NCBI RefSeq assembly: GCF_001436415.1
Contig: NZ_AYZB01000001.1
Coordinates: forward strand, 1-64,000
DNA: 64,000 nt
Source: Latilactobacillus graminis DSM 20719
GTDB taxonomy: Bacteria; Bacillota; Bacilli; Lactobacillales; Lactobacillaceae
Reading direction: 5' to 3'
Shown in pieces: positions 30,276 through 39,801 of this stretch. The notes beneath the pieces were generated by a model. The model made no database searches. It saw nothing but the letters and a program-made list of their open reading frames with translations, and was not told where the DNA came from. Position 1 is the stretch's first letter. The number at the start of each line of letters is the position of its first letter. The position numbers and the translations under genes are program-made.

Positions 30276-30629
30276 CTAACCTCTTTCCAAAATAACTTCT
30301 GCCATCACTAACGTTGCTGTATGCGAAAGCGAGACATGCACGGTTCCGGTAAACAGATCTTGATTAATATAGGGTTTACCTTGCGCGTCGTTTAGGGTCT
30401 CAACTGCATGCAGTTGAACCGGACCGATTCCCGTGCCATATGCTTTACTGAAGGCTTCCTTCACTGCAAAGCGGCCCGCTAAGAATTCTAACGCACGGTG
30501 ACCGCTATAGTGCCGGAAATATTCATATTCATGCAATGTTAATACCTTTTCAGCAAAATGCTGATTGTTATTTTGCGCTTTTTCAAATCGATCAATTTCA
30601 GCTATATCAATTCCTAATCCAACAATCAT
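30276..30629 (-). CDS. acpS: Holo-[acyl-carrier-protein] synthase
   Basis: Transfers 4'-phosphopantetheine from CoA to acyl carrier protein. The 117-aa protein shows MIVGLGIDIAEIDRF (Mg-binding Asp at about 8) and the FAVKEAFSKAYG motif (about 55-66). AGAGG precedes ATG 30629; the longer frame to 30764 runs through the cshA terminators and is not used. The acpS-alr order is typical for lactobacilli. Confidence 0.95.
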   Translation of the reverse strand: MIVGLGIDIAEIDRFEKAQNNNQHFAEKVLTLHEYEYFRHYSGHRALEFLAGRFAVKEAFSKAYGTGIGPVQLHAVETLNDAQGKPYINQDLFTGTVHVSLSHTATLVMAEVILERG

Positions 30630-30670
30630 CTTATTCGCCTCTAGTAATCTAATTTCATTAAGTTTACCAC

Positions 30671-30733
30671 AAAAAAGACAGAGACTAAACTGACATCTCT
30701 GCCCACTTTCAAATATGAAAACAGCGGGTTTCC
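30671..30733 (-). terminator. Tandem hairpins after cshA
   Basis: Two hairpins follow the cshA stop: a 16-bp stem with one G-U (arms 30718-30733 and 30740-30755), and then GGCAGAGA / TCTCTGTC with six T's on the minus strand (about 30671-30702). The second has the clearer terminator form. Confidence 0.75.
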
Positions 30734-30767
30734 TTATTAGGAGACCCGCTGTTTTTGGTTTCATTAA

Positions 30768-32339
30768 TTATTTATCGTTTGTACGAATCGTGAAGTTGCG
30801 TTTTGAACGACCATCAGTCTTCTTCCGGTTGTCACGATTATCATTACTGCGACGCTTACTACTGTCGCCATTACCACTGTTGCGACGACCGTCTTTGTTA
30901 TCGCCACCACGACGTTTACCGTCACCATTACCGCGACGATTCCCACCGCGATAACCGCCACCGTTACCGCCACGACGATTGCCGCCGCCATTACGGTTAC
31001 CACTGCGATTTCCACCTTTTTTATGTGAGGGTAATGGCCGTTCAGGTGTAATTTTAACCGGCACAGATTCCTTGCTAATTGTCTTCAATAAGACGGAAGC
31101 TAATTCAATATCTGAGAATTGTTTCAATAATTCTTCAGCTTCTTCACTGAATTTAGCCAATTGACCTTTTTCAATCATTGAATTGATATCAGCCACTGCT
31201 GCTGCTAATTGCCCCTTAAAGGCCTCTTTTTCTGTCGGTGGTTGTAAAGGTAACATCCGTTTCTTCGTTAAGTTTTCGATAATGTGTAAATATTCCATCT
31301 CATTTGGTGTTACAAAGGTCACTGAAACCCCTGATTTACCAGCACGGCCAGTCCGGCCAATCCGATGGACATAGCTATCAGGATCTTGTGGAATATCATA
31401 GTTATAAACATGAGTTACCCCTGAAATATCAAGGCCACGTGCAGCAACATCGGTTGCCACTAAAATGTCTAAACGACCAGATTTAAATGACTTCAAGACG
31501 CTCATCCGTTTTTGCTGTGATAAATCACCATGGATTCCTTCAGCATTGTATCCACGCGCCTTTAACCCCCGAGTTAATTCGTCAACCCGTCGTTTAGTCC
31601 GACCAAAAATTAAGGTTAATTCTGGTGATTGAACATCGAATAAACGCGTCATAATATCGAATTTTTCAAAATCTTTAGCCCGAACATAGTACTGATCGAT
31701 TAAGTCAGCCGTTAATTCTTTTGACTTAACTTTGATCATTTCCGGGTTGGTCATGAAACTCTTACCGATTTTCATAATTGGTGCCGGCAAGGTAGCTGAG
31801 AATAAGAGTGTTTGTCGTTGATCTGGTACTTGTTTGATGATACTTTCGATATCATCCACAAAGCCCATGTCTAACATTTCATCAGCTTCATCTAAAACCA
31901 ACGTCTTAACGTGATCTAATTTAACAGTGCGCCGATTAATATGATCCAATAAACGCCCTGGTGTCCCAACTAAGATTTGTGGGTGTTCTTTTAATGATCG
32001 GATTTGCCGCCGAATATCAGCACCACCGTATACCACTTGGACTTTCGCCTTACGGTCGCGACCTAAGCGATAAAGTTCTTCTTGTGTTTGGATGGCTAAT
32101 TCACGCGTTGGTGAGATAATTAACGCTTGAATATTAGGATTATCTAAGTCTAAGTTTTGTAAGATTGGTAGTCCAAAAGCGGCAGTCTTACCGGTACCAG
32201 TTTGTGCTTGACCGATAACATCCTTACCAGCTAATGCTAAAGGAATTGTCTCGCCTTGGATGGGTGTTGCTTCTTCAAAGCCAGCGCGTTCGATGGCTTT
32301 CATGATTGGTTCTGATAGACCTAATTCTGCAAATTTCAA
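30768..32339 (-). CDS. cshA: DEAD-box RNA helicase CshA
   Basis: ATP-dependent RNA helicase for ribosome assembly, mRNA turnover and cold growth. The 523-aa product has the Q-motif region, Walker A AQTGTGKT (about 45-52), DEAD (about 150-153), SAT, and the HRIGRTGR motif (about 322-329), followed by a long Arg/Gly/Asn-rich disordered tail (about 440-515) typical of CshA. GGAGG is 7 nt before TTG 32339 (LKFAELGLSEP); the frame beyond is the leader. It has its own promoter and a 150-nt leader with a stem-loop at the ribosome-binding site. Confidence 0.94.
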   Translation of the reverse strand: MKFAELGLSEPIMKAIERAGFEEATPIQGETIPLALAGKDVIGQAQTGTGKTAAFGLPILQNLDLDNPNIQALIISPTRELAIQTQEELYRLGRDRKAKVQVVYGGADIRRQIRSLKEHPQILVGTPGRLLDHINRRTVKLDHVKTLVLDEADEMLDMGFVDDIESIIKQVPDQRQTLLFSATLPAPIMKIGKSFMTNPEMIKVKSKELTADLIDQYYVRAKDFEKFDIMTRLFDVQSPELTLIFGRTKRRVDELTRGLKARGYNAEGIHGDLSQQKRMSVLKSFKSGRLDILVATDVAARGLDISGVTHVYNYDIPQDPDSYVHRIGRTGRAGKSGVSVTFVTPNEMEYLHIIENLTKKRMLPLQPPTEKEAFKGQLAAAVADINSMIEKGQLAKFSEEAEELLKQFSDIELASVLLKTISKESVPVKITPERPLPSHKKGGNRSGNRNGGGNRRGGNGGGYRGGNRRGNGDGKRRGGDNKDGRRNSGNGDSSKRRSNDNRDNRKKTDGRSKRNFTIRTNDK

Positions 32340-32351
32340 ATAGTGTTCCTC

Positions 32352-32386
32352 CTTGTTTTGTAAAAAACATCCCATTACAAAACAGG
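32352..32386 (-). promoter_or_regulatory. Stem-loop at the cshA ribosome-binding site
   Basis: TGTTTTGTAA (32354-32363) pairs with TTACAAAACA (32375-32384), extendable to 12 bp with one G-U pair. The stem touches the GGAGG (32352-32348) of cshA. Such a hairpin could limit translation at higher temperature; this is inference. Confidence 0.6.
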
Positions 32387-32495
32387 TCCACTTCGTCAAT
32401 TGCACCATTTTCAAAAATCTGTCTTGTAATATAATTGTTTTCAAAAGCTCTTTTCATTAAAAAAGCTCCCTAATAGCTTATCATGCTACACCTTA

Positions 32496-32525
32496 ATTAG
32501 CAAACGGAATTACTCCGATTGTCAA
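32496..32525 (-). promoter_or_regulatory. cshA promoter
   Basis: On the minus strand: -35 TTGACA (32525-32520), 18-bp spacer, -10 GCTAAT (32501-32496), giving a leader of about 150 nt. Confidence 0.5.
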
Positions 32526-32591
32526 CCAAATACCATGCTTTGCTTGTTAGGCAGCTTACTCGTACTTCGATTTAAAGACGATCATTAAAAG

Positions 32592-33971
32592 TCAATTAGC
32601 TTCAATTGCTTGTAAAGCCGCAACAACATTCTCGAGGTGTAATCCATGACTGGCCTTTAAAACGATTAAATCAGCTGGTTGTATCATTGCTTGTAAACTA
32701 TTAATTAATTCGGCTTGTTCATAACGATTGAAGTAATGCAGATGCTCTGGTTCGTAGCGCCCTTGTAAACTAAAATAGAGCGGTTTAATTTCATCACCAT
32801 ATAAAAAGACTTCTTGAATTACTGTTGGATCTAATTCCTGGGCCAAACTTTCATGTAATTTTTTGCTGGCCGTCCCGAGCTCTAACATGTCACCTAATAC
32901 AGCAATGCGGCGCCCGTCAGTTTCAAAATGGCTAAAATTATGCAAGACTTCTTTAGCGGCGGTTGGATTTGAATTATAAACATCACTCAACATTCGGGCC
33001 CCAGTTTGACCCATTAACCATTCGGTCCGATTGCGTGTCACTTCAAAGTGGGCTAAAGCTTTTTTCATTAATTCCGGTTTAATATGAAATTGTTGACCAA
33101 CTAAGATCGCAGCTAACGCATTATTGACATTATAAGTCCCCATCATTGGAATCGTAAACGTTATTTCTGGCCAAGCATTTAACTTAAATTCTGTTTTAGT
33201 TTCACCAGCGCGCACTTGTAATGGATACAAGTCATTAGTCGTCGAACTGCCAAAGGTGGCCGTTGTTAACGGACCAATCCGCTCATTTAGTAATGGTTCA
33301 TCACCTGCATAGATCAGTAACCCATCTTCTTTGAGACCATCGGTAATTTCCATCTTAGCATCAGCAATCTTGGCTCGTGTCTTAAAAAATTCAATATGGG
33401 CTTCGCCAATCATTGTAATGACAGCAACATCTGGCATGGTAAGTTCACTAAGGGCTGTTAATTGCCCCGGCCGATCCATTCCCATCTCAACTACTAAAAT
33501 TTCGGTATTGGCTTCCATTGATAGAATCGTTTGTGGGACACCAATCTCATTATTAAAATTGGCTTGAGTCTTATGAATGTTATATTGACTCCCTAAAACA
33601 GCTGCAGTCATATCCTTAGTGGTGGTCTTGCCATTGCTACCTGTAATTGCAACCACTTTAGGATTAATTTTTTGGAGATAATGCATGGCTAACTGCTGAT
33701 AAGCCTCGAGTGGATCAGAAACCACTAAAACCGGAAAGTCGGTCGGTTGATCCGCATGGTCACTGGCCCAAAAGGTCGCCACCGCCCCGTTTGTAAACGC
33801 CTGTTCAACGAAGTCATGACCATTACGGGCCCCTGCTAATGGTACAAACAAAGCCCCCGCATTTAATTGACGTGCATCAAAAGCAACGCTTGTTACTTCA
33901 ATCGTTGCCCACTGTTCAATATCATTATTAGCGCCAGTTACCCGTGCAATTTCACCCAATTGCATTTTCAT
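32592..33971 (-). CDS. murF: UDP-MurNAc-tripeptide--D-Ala-D-Ala ligase
   Basis: Adds D-Ala-D-Ala to UDP-MurNAc-tripeptide, the last cytosolic step of peptide stem synthesis. The 459-aa protein has the Mur ligase three-domain layout: N-terminal substrate domain (about 25-85), central ATPase with GSNGKTTT (111-118), and C-terminal domain with SDVYNSNPTA (about 321-330). AGGAG precedes ATG 33971. A separate promoter lies upstream and cshA follows after a noncoding leader. Confidence 0.95.
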   Translation of the reverse strand: MKMQLGEIARVTGANNDIEQWATIEVTSVAFDARQLNAGALFVPLAGARNGHDFVEQAFTNGAVATFWASDHADQPTDFPVLVVSDPLEAYQQLAMHYLQKINPKVVAITGSNGKTTTKDMTAAVLGSQYNIHKTQANFNNEIGVPQTILSMEANTEILVVEMGMDRPGQLTALSELTMPDVAVITMIGEAHIEFFKTRAKIADAKMEITDGLKEDGLLIYAGDEPLLNERIGPLTTATFGSSTTNDLYPLQVRAGETKTEFKLNAWPEITFTIPMMGTYNVNNALAAILVGQQFHIKPELMKKALAHFEVTRNRTEWLMGQTGARMLSDVYNSNPTAAKEVLHNFSHFETDGRRIAVLGDMLELGTASKKLHESLAQELDPTVIQEVFLYGDEIKPLYFSLQGRYEPEHLHYFNRYEQAELINSLQAMIQPADLIVLKASHGLHLENVVAALQAIEAN

Positions 33972-34045
33972 ATCTCACTAACTCCTATTATTTAGTGCAT
34001 TTTGCAGCACGCTTTTTTAATTATGGCTTAAAATCCTACGCAATA

Positions 34046-34054
34046 TTGTACCAC
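34046..34054 (-). promoter_or_regulatory. murF promoter (extended -10)
   Basis: On the minus strand TG-G-TACAAT ends at 34046; a weak -35 (TTGGGG) lies 17 bp upstream. The leader is about 70 nt. Confidence 0.5.
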
Positions 34055-34086
34055 AGATTCAAAAAAGCCCCAAAAATGACTAGTTT

Positions 34087-35325
34087 TTAACGATACCATT
34101 GTGAATAACCATCGACCTTTCGATCACCAGGTTGATACTGTTGCTTGCTCGGGCTGTGCCAACCTTTAAAAGCCGTTTCACGCAAGGCGTGATCATTTTG
34201 CAGCGGTGGCTGGCGATCTAAACGCAGATGTTCACGGTCATTACGGTTGGCATAATTAAATGACTCGCCGTTGAGTAGTTGCCGACACGCTGCAGTATCC
34301 AAATGATAATGGGCTGGATTACTATCAATCGTTCCATCAGGATTTTCGTTTAACACTTGCCATTGGCTGATAAATGCGCCGTTGGGGTCCAAAATAAACT
34401 CACTATGAAAATCAGGCGTTAACCGTTTTCGATTCCAGGGAACTGTTGGTTGTAACCCAATTCGAAATTTATTGTGCAAGCGCGCTGGTTCACGGCGCAA
34501 CCAATAATGCGGCTGCTTTTTTTGTCTATCTTGAACAAAACGCTTTAACCCCTGCTCATCTGTTTCATACGGTTGTCGAAAATAATGGCGGATGTAACGT
34601 AGATTTTGACGATCAAAATACATTCTCAATTGATGAATACGGGGATCAGTCAATGTTTGCCCCTTATAAGCCCACTGCACACACCGCGCAAAGGTCATCA
34701 GAAAAGGCGCATCCGGAGCTAATTGAGGATCAATTTGATAGTACTGGGCAGTTAATTGTAGAAAATTATCATGATCCATCTGTGTTCCTAAATGATTACA
34801 GACCAATTCCAATTGTTGACCATTAATAATACGATGGGCGCTTTTTTGCCCATATGCGGCGAATAGTCGCTGATAAAGTGATGAACCCACTAAATGTAGT
34901 GCCTGCCAATTTTGTTGTAAAATAGGCTTAAGTGCTGTTGGTTGGGCTTTAATCTGCTCATTCAGATACGTAGCGTAGGCTCGCAAGCTTGCCATGTCCC
35001 AATTAGCTTGTTCCAATTTTTCAAAATGGGCAATCACTGCGGAATTAGCAATGATACCGTACCGTTGTGGGATTGTTTGGCGCCAGAGTGCCATTAATTC
35101 AGTCCCGTCCGTTTTAGCTGCTAACGTCATGATAATGGCTTTCTGAACTGCCGCCACTTGTTGATCAGTTAACACCACTTGACGTTGTTCATCTAACGCC
35201 AATAAAAGTTGTCCGCGAACTATCGCCAAATAACGCGTCATTCTTTTTTCAAATGTTCTGGTTTTCAGTTGTGCAATCAGCACTGACTGTAACACGGATA
35301 ACTGTTGAATTTTTGATAAGCGCAT
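34087..35325 (-). CDS. Unrecognised 412-aa cytosolic protein
   Basis: I do not recognise this gene firmly; it may belong to the DUF3114 group seen in lactobacilli and streptococci (low confidence). The product is soluble, without signal or TM helix, rich in Gln, Arg and Tyr. The first half (about 1-190) is helical. The second half carries conserved-looking blocks: [53 protein letters not shown] and [15 protein letters not shown] is 7 nt before ATG 35325. It lies between htpX (terminator between) and murF, on the same strand. Confidence 0.72.
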
Positions 35326-35352
35326 CCCAACTCTCCCTTTTATTTCATTATC

Positions 35353-35387
35353 CAAAAAAAGAAGCTCAAACGGATCGTCTGAACTTC
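35353..35387 (-). terminator. htpX terminator
   Basis: A GAAGTTCA / TGAGCTTC stem on the minus strand is followed by seven T's, directly after the htpX stop. Confidence 0.8.
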
Positions 35388-35392
35388 TGATT

Positions 35393-36292
35393 CTACATTG
35401 CCTTTAATTTAGCAACCCGAGCTTCAATCGGCGGATGGCTATCAAATAGATGCGCTCCTGAGCGACTGAGCCCTTTAAATGGATCGGCGATATACAATGC
35501 AGCACTCGATGGATCAGCAGTTTGCATCGGTTCACTATCAGTAATTTTCAGTAATGCATTAATTAAACCCTGTGGATTACGGGTCAACTCAACTCCGGCG
35601 GCATCCGCCAAATATTCTCGATTTCGCGATAATGCCATCTGAGCAATACTAGCCGCTAAAGGACCCAATACTAATAGCAAAATTGAGACGATTAGGCCAA
35701 TAATATTACCGGCTCCTTCTTCACGATCATCATCACGACTACGACCAGCGCCCCACCATAACATGTTGCTACCAATGTTCACGAGCATTGAAATCACCGC
35801 AGATAATGCTAAGGCAATCGTCTGTAAGCGAATATCATAGTTGCGAATATGTGATACCTCGTGGGCAATTACCCCTTCCAATTCTTCACGGTTCAAACGA
35901 GCCATAATCCCGGTTGTAACTGCAACAGCTGCATGTTCTGGATCATTACCGGTCGCAAACGCATTTGGGCTGTCATCAGCTACAATGAACACGCGTGGCA
36001 TTGGCACGCGTGCCACCAATGCCATATCTTCGACGATGTGCCACAGATCTGGGTATTGCTGGGCATTATGGATTTCTGTAGCATGATTCATCTGCATCAC
36101 AACGTTGGTTGAATTACCAATCATGATTGCCATATAAATGATAGCTAAAACAGCTGCAACTACGATGCCACTAATGAGATTCCGCATAAATAGGTAACCC
36201 AATGCAGCGCCAATTACTAATACTAAAGCGAAAAAGCCAACCATAACGAAGACTGTTTTGCGTTTATTCTGTTGAATTTGTTCAAATAACAT
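35393..36292 (-). CDS. htpX: Membrane metalloprotease HtpX
   Basis: Zinc-dependent membrane protease (M48B) for quality control of membrane proteins. The 299-aa protein has two N-terminal TM helices (about 13-35, 41-60), the zinc motif HEVSH (144-148), further TM helices (about 158-178, 194-215) and the third-ligand region [10 protein letters not shown] (about 221-230). It follows lemA with a 13-nt gap; the lemA-htpX pair is a standard operon in lactic acid bacteria. Confidence 0.94.
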
Positions 36293-36305
36293 CCCTTATC
36301 ACACC

Positions 36306-36869
36306 CTATTCAAATGATACTTTAGGCGCTGATTTTTCTTCAACTGGTGTTTCTAAGTAAGCTGTTTTTTGGAAATTGTGGGCACCAGCCAGTATATTCC
36401 CTGGAAACGTTTGAATTTGATTATTATAACGAGTGGCGCTCGAGTTGAATAATTGGCGGGCATACGCAATTTTGTTTTCTGTATTCGTCAATTCTTCCAT
36501 TAATTTCGTAAATTCAGCATCGGCTTTTAAATCAGGATAGCTTTCGGATAATGCAAAGATACTTTTCAATGAATCTGTTAACTGATTCGAAACTGCCATA
36601 GTTGCTTGTCGATTATCAGCTGGAGTTGCAACCAATTGATTCCGCATCTTGATAACCTTTTCTAACGTATCTTGTTCGTGCTTAGCGTATCCTTTAACCG
36701 TTGATACTAAGTTTGGAATTAAATCATTGCGCCGTTTGAGCTGCACATCAATCTGACTCCAAGCTTCATCGGTCCAGTTCCGACTCTTGACCATGTTATT
36801 GTAGGTGCTGATGTAAAATACAACGGCACCGACCACCAACAAAATAATGATAACAATTAACCACAACAT
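36306..36869 (-). CDS. lemA: LemA family protein
   Basis: A 187-aa protein with one N-terminal TM helix (about 2-20) and the LemA helical domain (about 25-170), including VQLKRRNDLIPNLVSTVKGY and NNQIQTFPGNILAG. Function is not established; it is paired with HtpX in many Firmicutes, suggesting a link to envelope quality control. Confidence 0.92.
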   Translation of the reverse strand: MLWLIVIIILLVVGAVVFYISTYNNMVKSRNWTDEAWSQIDVQLKRRNDLIPNLVSTVKGYAKHEQDTLEKVIKMRNQLVATPADNRQATMAVSNQLTDSLKSIFALSESYPDLKADAEFTKLMEELTNTENKIAYARQLFNSSATRYNNQIQTFPGNILAGAHNFQKTAYLETPVEEKSAPKVSFE

Positions 36870-36978
36870 ACGCTTATCCTCTTTTCTTTACGATTATCTT
36901 CATATTATCAGACTCTTGCCAACAAATAAAGAATCAGCTGTCAAGCTTAACAAATCCTTTGTTTGACATAAATGGTAG

Positions 36979-36994
36979 AATAAAAGAGTTCCTA
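36979..36994 (+). promoter_or_regulatory. Promoter of the SUKH-like gene
   Basis: TGG-TAGAAT gives an extended -10 around 36973-36981, roughly 40 nt before the start. The nearby TTGACA is too close to be its -35. Confidence 0.35.
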
Positions 36995-37019
36995 ATTTTC
37001 TTGGAAAGGAGGAATTTAT

Positions 37020-37754
37020 ATGTTTACTGCGCACCCATCAATTGCTGATGCTGATTTAACCGAACCTCAATTTATCGCTGATGATGATCGAATTCCGGCT
37101 ATTTATCGCGCAATCTGTCGAACAATGAATGGTGGTTTCCTTGCGCAGTTTAGTTTGCCAACCAGTGAACCAACTAACGATGGGTTAGCTGACGTTGAGT
37201 GTCACTATTTGGCTGGCATTGCCCAACATGGTGAAGTCACCATCCAAGCGCCGGCACTTCCCGATTATTTAATCCCATTTAGTCAACATCACCAACGATA
37301 CTTTGCCTTTGATTATCACCAGTCATCAGATGAACCACAGATTCGCTACATAGATACTGAAGTTGATCAATGGTTAGTGGTTGCTGATTCGTTAACTAGT
37401 TTCCTCACGCAATTAAGTCCGAAAATAATTGATTTAAATATCGAAAATAAATTAACGCCCTTGCAGCGCAATCATTACTTGTTAGTGGCCCAAGGTGCAC
37501 AATTAGATGCTTTGTTGGCACGCTATGAAGCAGACGCTGATAAGCAATGGCTCTTCGATTGGTTATTATATTTTGCTGAACAAGGGACACCAGCACAGCA
37601 AATGAGTGCCCTGATAGCCTACGATATCCAACGCTTGTATTTTAAACGGCAGCTGCCACGCATTAAAAGTGCACAACTCACCACCATTTTTGAACAATTA
37701 CCGTCCCTAAAAGATGCCTATCACGCCTACCAAAAAACGTGGTCGCCTCTTTAA
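37020..37754 (+). CDS. SMI1/KNR4 (SUKH)-like protein
   Basis: A 244-aa soluble protein. The segment about 75-135 (LPDYLIPFSQHHQRYFAFDY, then RYIDTEVDQWLVVADSLTSFLTQL) has the pattern of the SUKH/SMI1-KNR4 fold, where an FAFDY-type strand is followed by a YIDTE-type strand and a helix ending in FLxxL. The C-terminal 100 residues are helical. SUKH proteins are often immunity proteins against polymorphic or nuclease toxins, but no toxin gene is seen nearby. GGAGG precedes ATG. It ends 26 nt before the MFS transporter gene, with which it is likely co-transcribed. Confidence 0.65.
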   Translation: MFTAHPSIADADLTEPQFIADDDRIPAIYRAICRTMNGGFLAQFSLPTSEPTNDGLADVECHYLAGIAQHGEVTIQAPALPDYLIPFSQHHQRYFAFDYHQSSDEPQIRYIDTEVDQWLVVADSLTSFLTQLSPKIIDLNIENKLTPLQRNHYLLVAQGAQLDALLARYEADADKQWLFDWLLYFAEQGTPAQQMSALIAYDIQRLYFKRQLPRIKSAQLTTIFEQLPSLKDAYHAYQKTWSPL

Positions 37755-37780
37755 CTTTTTAGAATCGAGATGATTATGGT

Positions 37781-39022
37781 ATGTTGACTGCTATTCGTCA
37801 ACGCTTATTCAAACGTCGTGCACAATGGGAACAAAACCTTATCGTTTTATGGTTTGGTAATTTCATGGCCGGCGTCGCATTTAGTTTAATCATGCCGTTT
37901 ATGTCACTTTACATCGACACTCTCGGCCATTTTACAACCACTCAACTCAGTTTATGGAGTGGCCTCACATACTCTGTCACCTTCTTAATTACCGCCTTAA
38001 TTTCACCGTGGTGGGGCAAGATCGCTGATCAGCGTGGTCGCAAGTTGATGTTACTCCGTGCTTCTTTAGGGCTGGCCATCGTCCTTGGATCAATGGGTTT
38101 AGTACAGAATATTTACGAACTGATTGGCTTACGCCTTTTACAAGGTTTCTTTTCAGGCTACATCAGTAACGCCAATGCTTTAATTGCCACTTCAGCACCT
38201 CGCGAAAAAAGTGGTCAAGCTTTAGGTACATTAACGACTGGTAATGTTTCAGGTACCTTATTAGGTCCTTTATTAGGCGGAATTATCGCTCAAGCAACTG
38301 GTTACCGCACCACTTTCTTTATTACTGGTACAATCTTATTCATTGTTTTTATCCTCTGCTTGGTCTTCGTTCATGAAGACTTCACCCCAGTTCAAAAAGG
38401 GGATCAAGTTCCTGGTCGACAATTAATTCACGAATTAAAATATCCACATCTCATCATCGGGATGTTCGTCACCACGATGATTATTCAAGCTTCAAATAAT
38501 TCAATTAGTCCATTATTAAGTCTATATGTTCGCCAATTAATCCACCATGGCCATAATGTCGCCTTAATCAGTGGGATTGTTGCTGCAATTCCGGGAATTG
38601 CGACATTAATTGCCGCGCCTCGGTTTGGTGCACTCGGTGATCGCATTGGTTCCGAAAAGATTCTACTCGGTGGTTTAATCTTTGCCGTCTTCGTTTATGT
38701 TCCACAGGCGTTCGTCCAAAACGTTTGGCAACTTGGTGCGCTGCGCTTGTTGGTCGGTGTGGCCGATGCCGCATTATTGCCGCAAGTTCAAACGATTCTC
38801 GCGAAGTATTCACCCCATAGTTCTGCTGGGCGTATTTTTAGTTATAATCAATCTTTCCAAGCAATGGGCAACGTTGCCGGACCTTTAATTGGTTCGAGTG
38901 TTTCTGGTTTATTCGGCTACAGTGGTGTCTTCCTATCAACTACCGTCTTAGTCGTGATTAATCTCTTTTGGGTTCGTCAGAATACCAAAGTCCTCCACGA
39001 TGAGCATCAACTTCAAAAATAA
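37781..39022 (+). CDS. MFS drug-efflux-type transporter
   Basis: A 413-aa, 12-TM protein of the major facilitator superfamily, drug:H+ antiporter-1 type. Motif A appears as GKIADQRGRK (about 78-87) and motif C-like glycine/proline pattern as GNVSGTLLGPLLGG (about 153-166). A second motif A-like loop, RFGALGDRIGSEK, occurs in the C half. Resembles multidrug efflux proteins of lactic acid bacteria; substrate unknown. A GAGATG-type ribosome-binding site precedes the ATG. Confidence 0.85.
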   Translation: MLTAIRQRLFKRRAQWEQNLIVLWFGNFMAGVAFSLIMPFMSLYIDTLGHFTTTQLSLWSGLTYSVTFLITALISPWWGKIADQRGRKLMLLRASLGLAIVLGSMGLVQNIYELIGLRLLQGFFSGYISNANALIATSAPREKSGQALGTLTTGNVSGTLLGPLLGGIIAQATGYRTTFFITGTILFIVFILCLVFVHEDFTPVQKGDQVPGRQLIHELKYPHLIIGMFVTTMIIQASNNSISPLLSLYVRQLIHHGHNVALISGIVAAIPGIATLIAAPRFGALGDRIGSEKILLGGLIFAVFVYVPQAFVQNVWQLGALRLLVGVADAALLPQVQTILAKYSPHSSAGRIFSYNQSFQAMGNVAGPLIGSSVSGLFGYSGVFLSTTVLVVINLFWVRQNTKVLHDEHQLQK

Positions 39023-39028
39023 TACAAA

Positions 39029-39064
39029 AAAGTGGTGTCGTTTAAATTTAAGCGACACCACTTC
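39029..39064. terminator. Bidirectional terminator between convergent genes
   Basis: An 11-bp perfect stem (AAGTGGTGTCG at 39030-39040 and 39053-39063) with A's to the left and T's to the right serves the MFS gene (plus) and the DUF2238-like gene (minus). Confidence 0.85.
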
Positions 39065-39122
39065 TTTAATATTCCAAACTAACTTTTTATAAGATCAGCT
39101 ATTTAAACGCTAAAATTGCGCA

Positions 39123-39800
39123 TCATTTTTTGGTGAACGTTAATTTATTCAGCCAATTACGATTATGTTTGATACAAAAATAGCCAATCAATGCAATTAA
39201 ACATGAGCCTAATACATCTGCCAATAAATCCCCCATTGTGTCTACCAATGCTGCTTGACCTCGTAATAATTGACCACCGAGCATATACCGTTGCATATTC
39301 AACCCTAATAAGCGATCGCCGGTAAATTCATAAAATTCCCACAAAATCCCAATTGTACTGCCAAACGTAGCTGCAAATAAGCTCATCAGCAATGCTGAAA
39401 TGCTCTGCCGTAATTGTTTAGAAATCAAGCCATTAAATACAGTGTAACCTAAGCCAGCCAATAAACCAGCACTTAAGACATGTAAAAACTTATCCCAATA
39501 GTATAAACGACTATAAAAATGCAACCCCGTTCCCAATAAAATTGAACAGTACACAAAAATTAAATAAACTGCGTACAATATTTCTGGAAAACGATACGGT
39601 ATGAAGCGCTCGACGACAATTGGTAAGGTCGCAATTACCAAGCCGACAACGACCTGTAAAACGGTCATTGATAACATCGTATTTTCTGCAGACTTTTTAA
39701 GTATTTGTTCTAGGTAATAGCCAATATAGATTAATTGGCTTACGATAGTAAAGACGTACAGCCAGTCTACCCAGCGCCAATTTGATTTCCGTTTTGCCAT
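39123..39800 (-). CDS. DUF2238-like integral membrane protein
   Basis: A 225-aa protein with about 6 TM helices and the family motifs YYWDKFLHVLSAGLLAGLGY (about 105-124), GILWEFYEFTGD (about 152-163) and DTMGDLLADVLGS (about 188-200). The charged residues inside the membrane part suggest a transport or enzymatic role, but none is known. ATG 39800 starts one base after the upstream stop codon, with AAAGGATG as ribosome-binding site, so it is coupled to the TMEM175-like gene. Confidence 0.75.
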   Translation of the reverse strand: MAKRKSNWRWVDWLYVFTIVSQLIYIGYYLEQILKKSAENTMLSMTVLQVVVGLVIATLPIVVERFIPYRFPEILYAVYLIFVYCSILLGTGLHFYSRLYYWDKFLHVLSAGLLAGLGYTVFNGLISKQLRQSISALLMSLFAATFGSTIGILWEFYEFTGDRLLGLNMQRYMLGGQLLRGQAALVDTMGDLLADVLGSCLIALIGYFCIKHNRNWLNKLTFTKK

Positions 39801-39801
39801 C

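Noticed and set aside
30803-31051. Plus-strand frame rich in His, Tyr and Arg opposite the cshA tail
   Set aside because: It is the mirror of the Gly/Arg/Asn-rich repeat of CshA; no ribosome-binding site.
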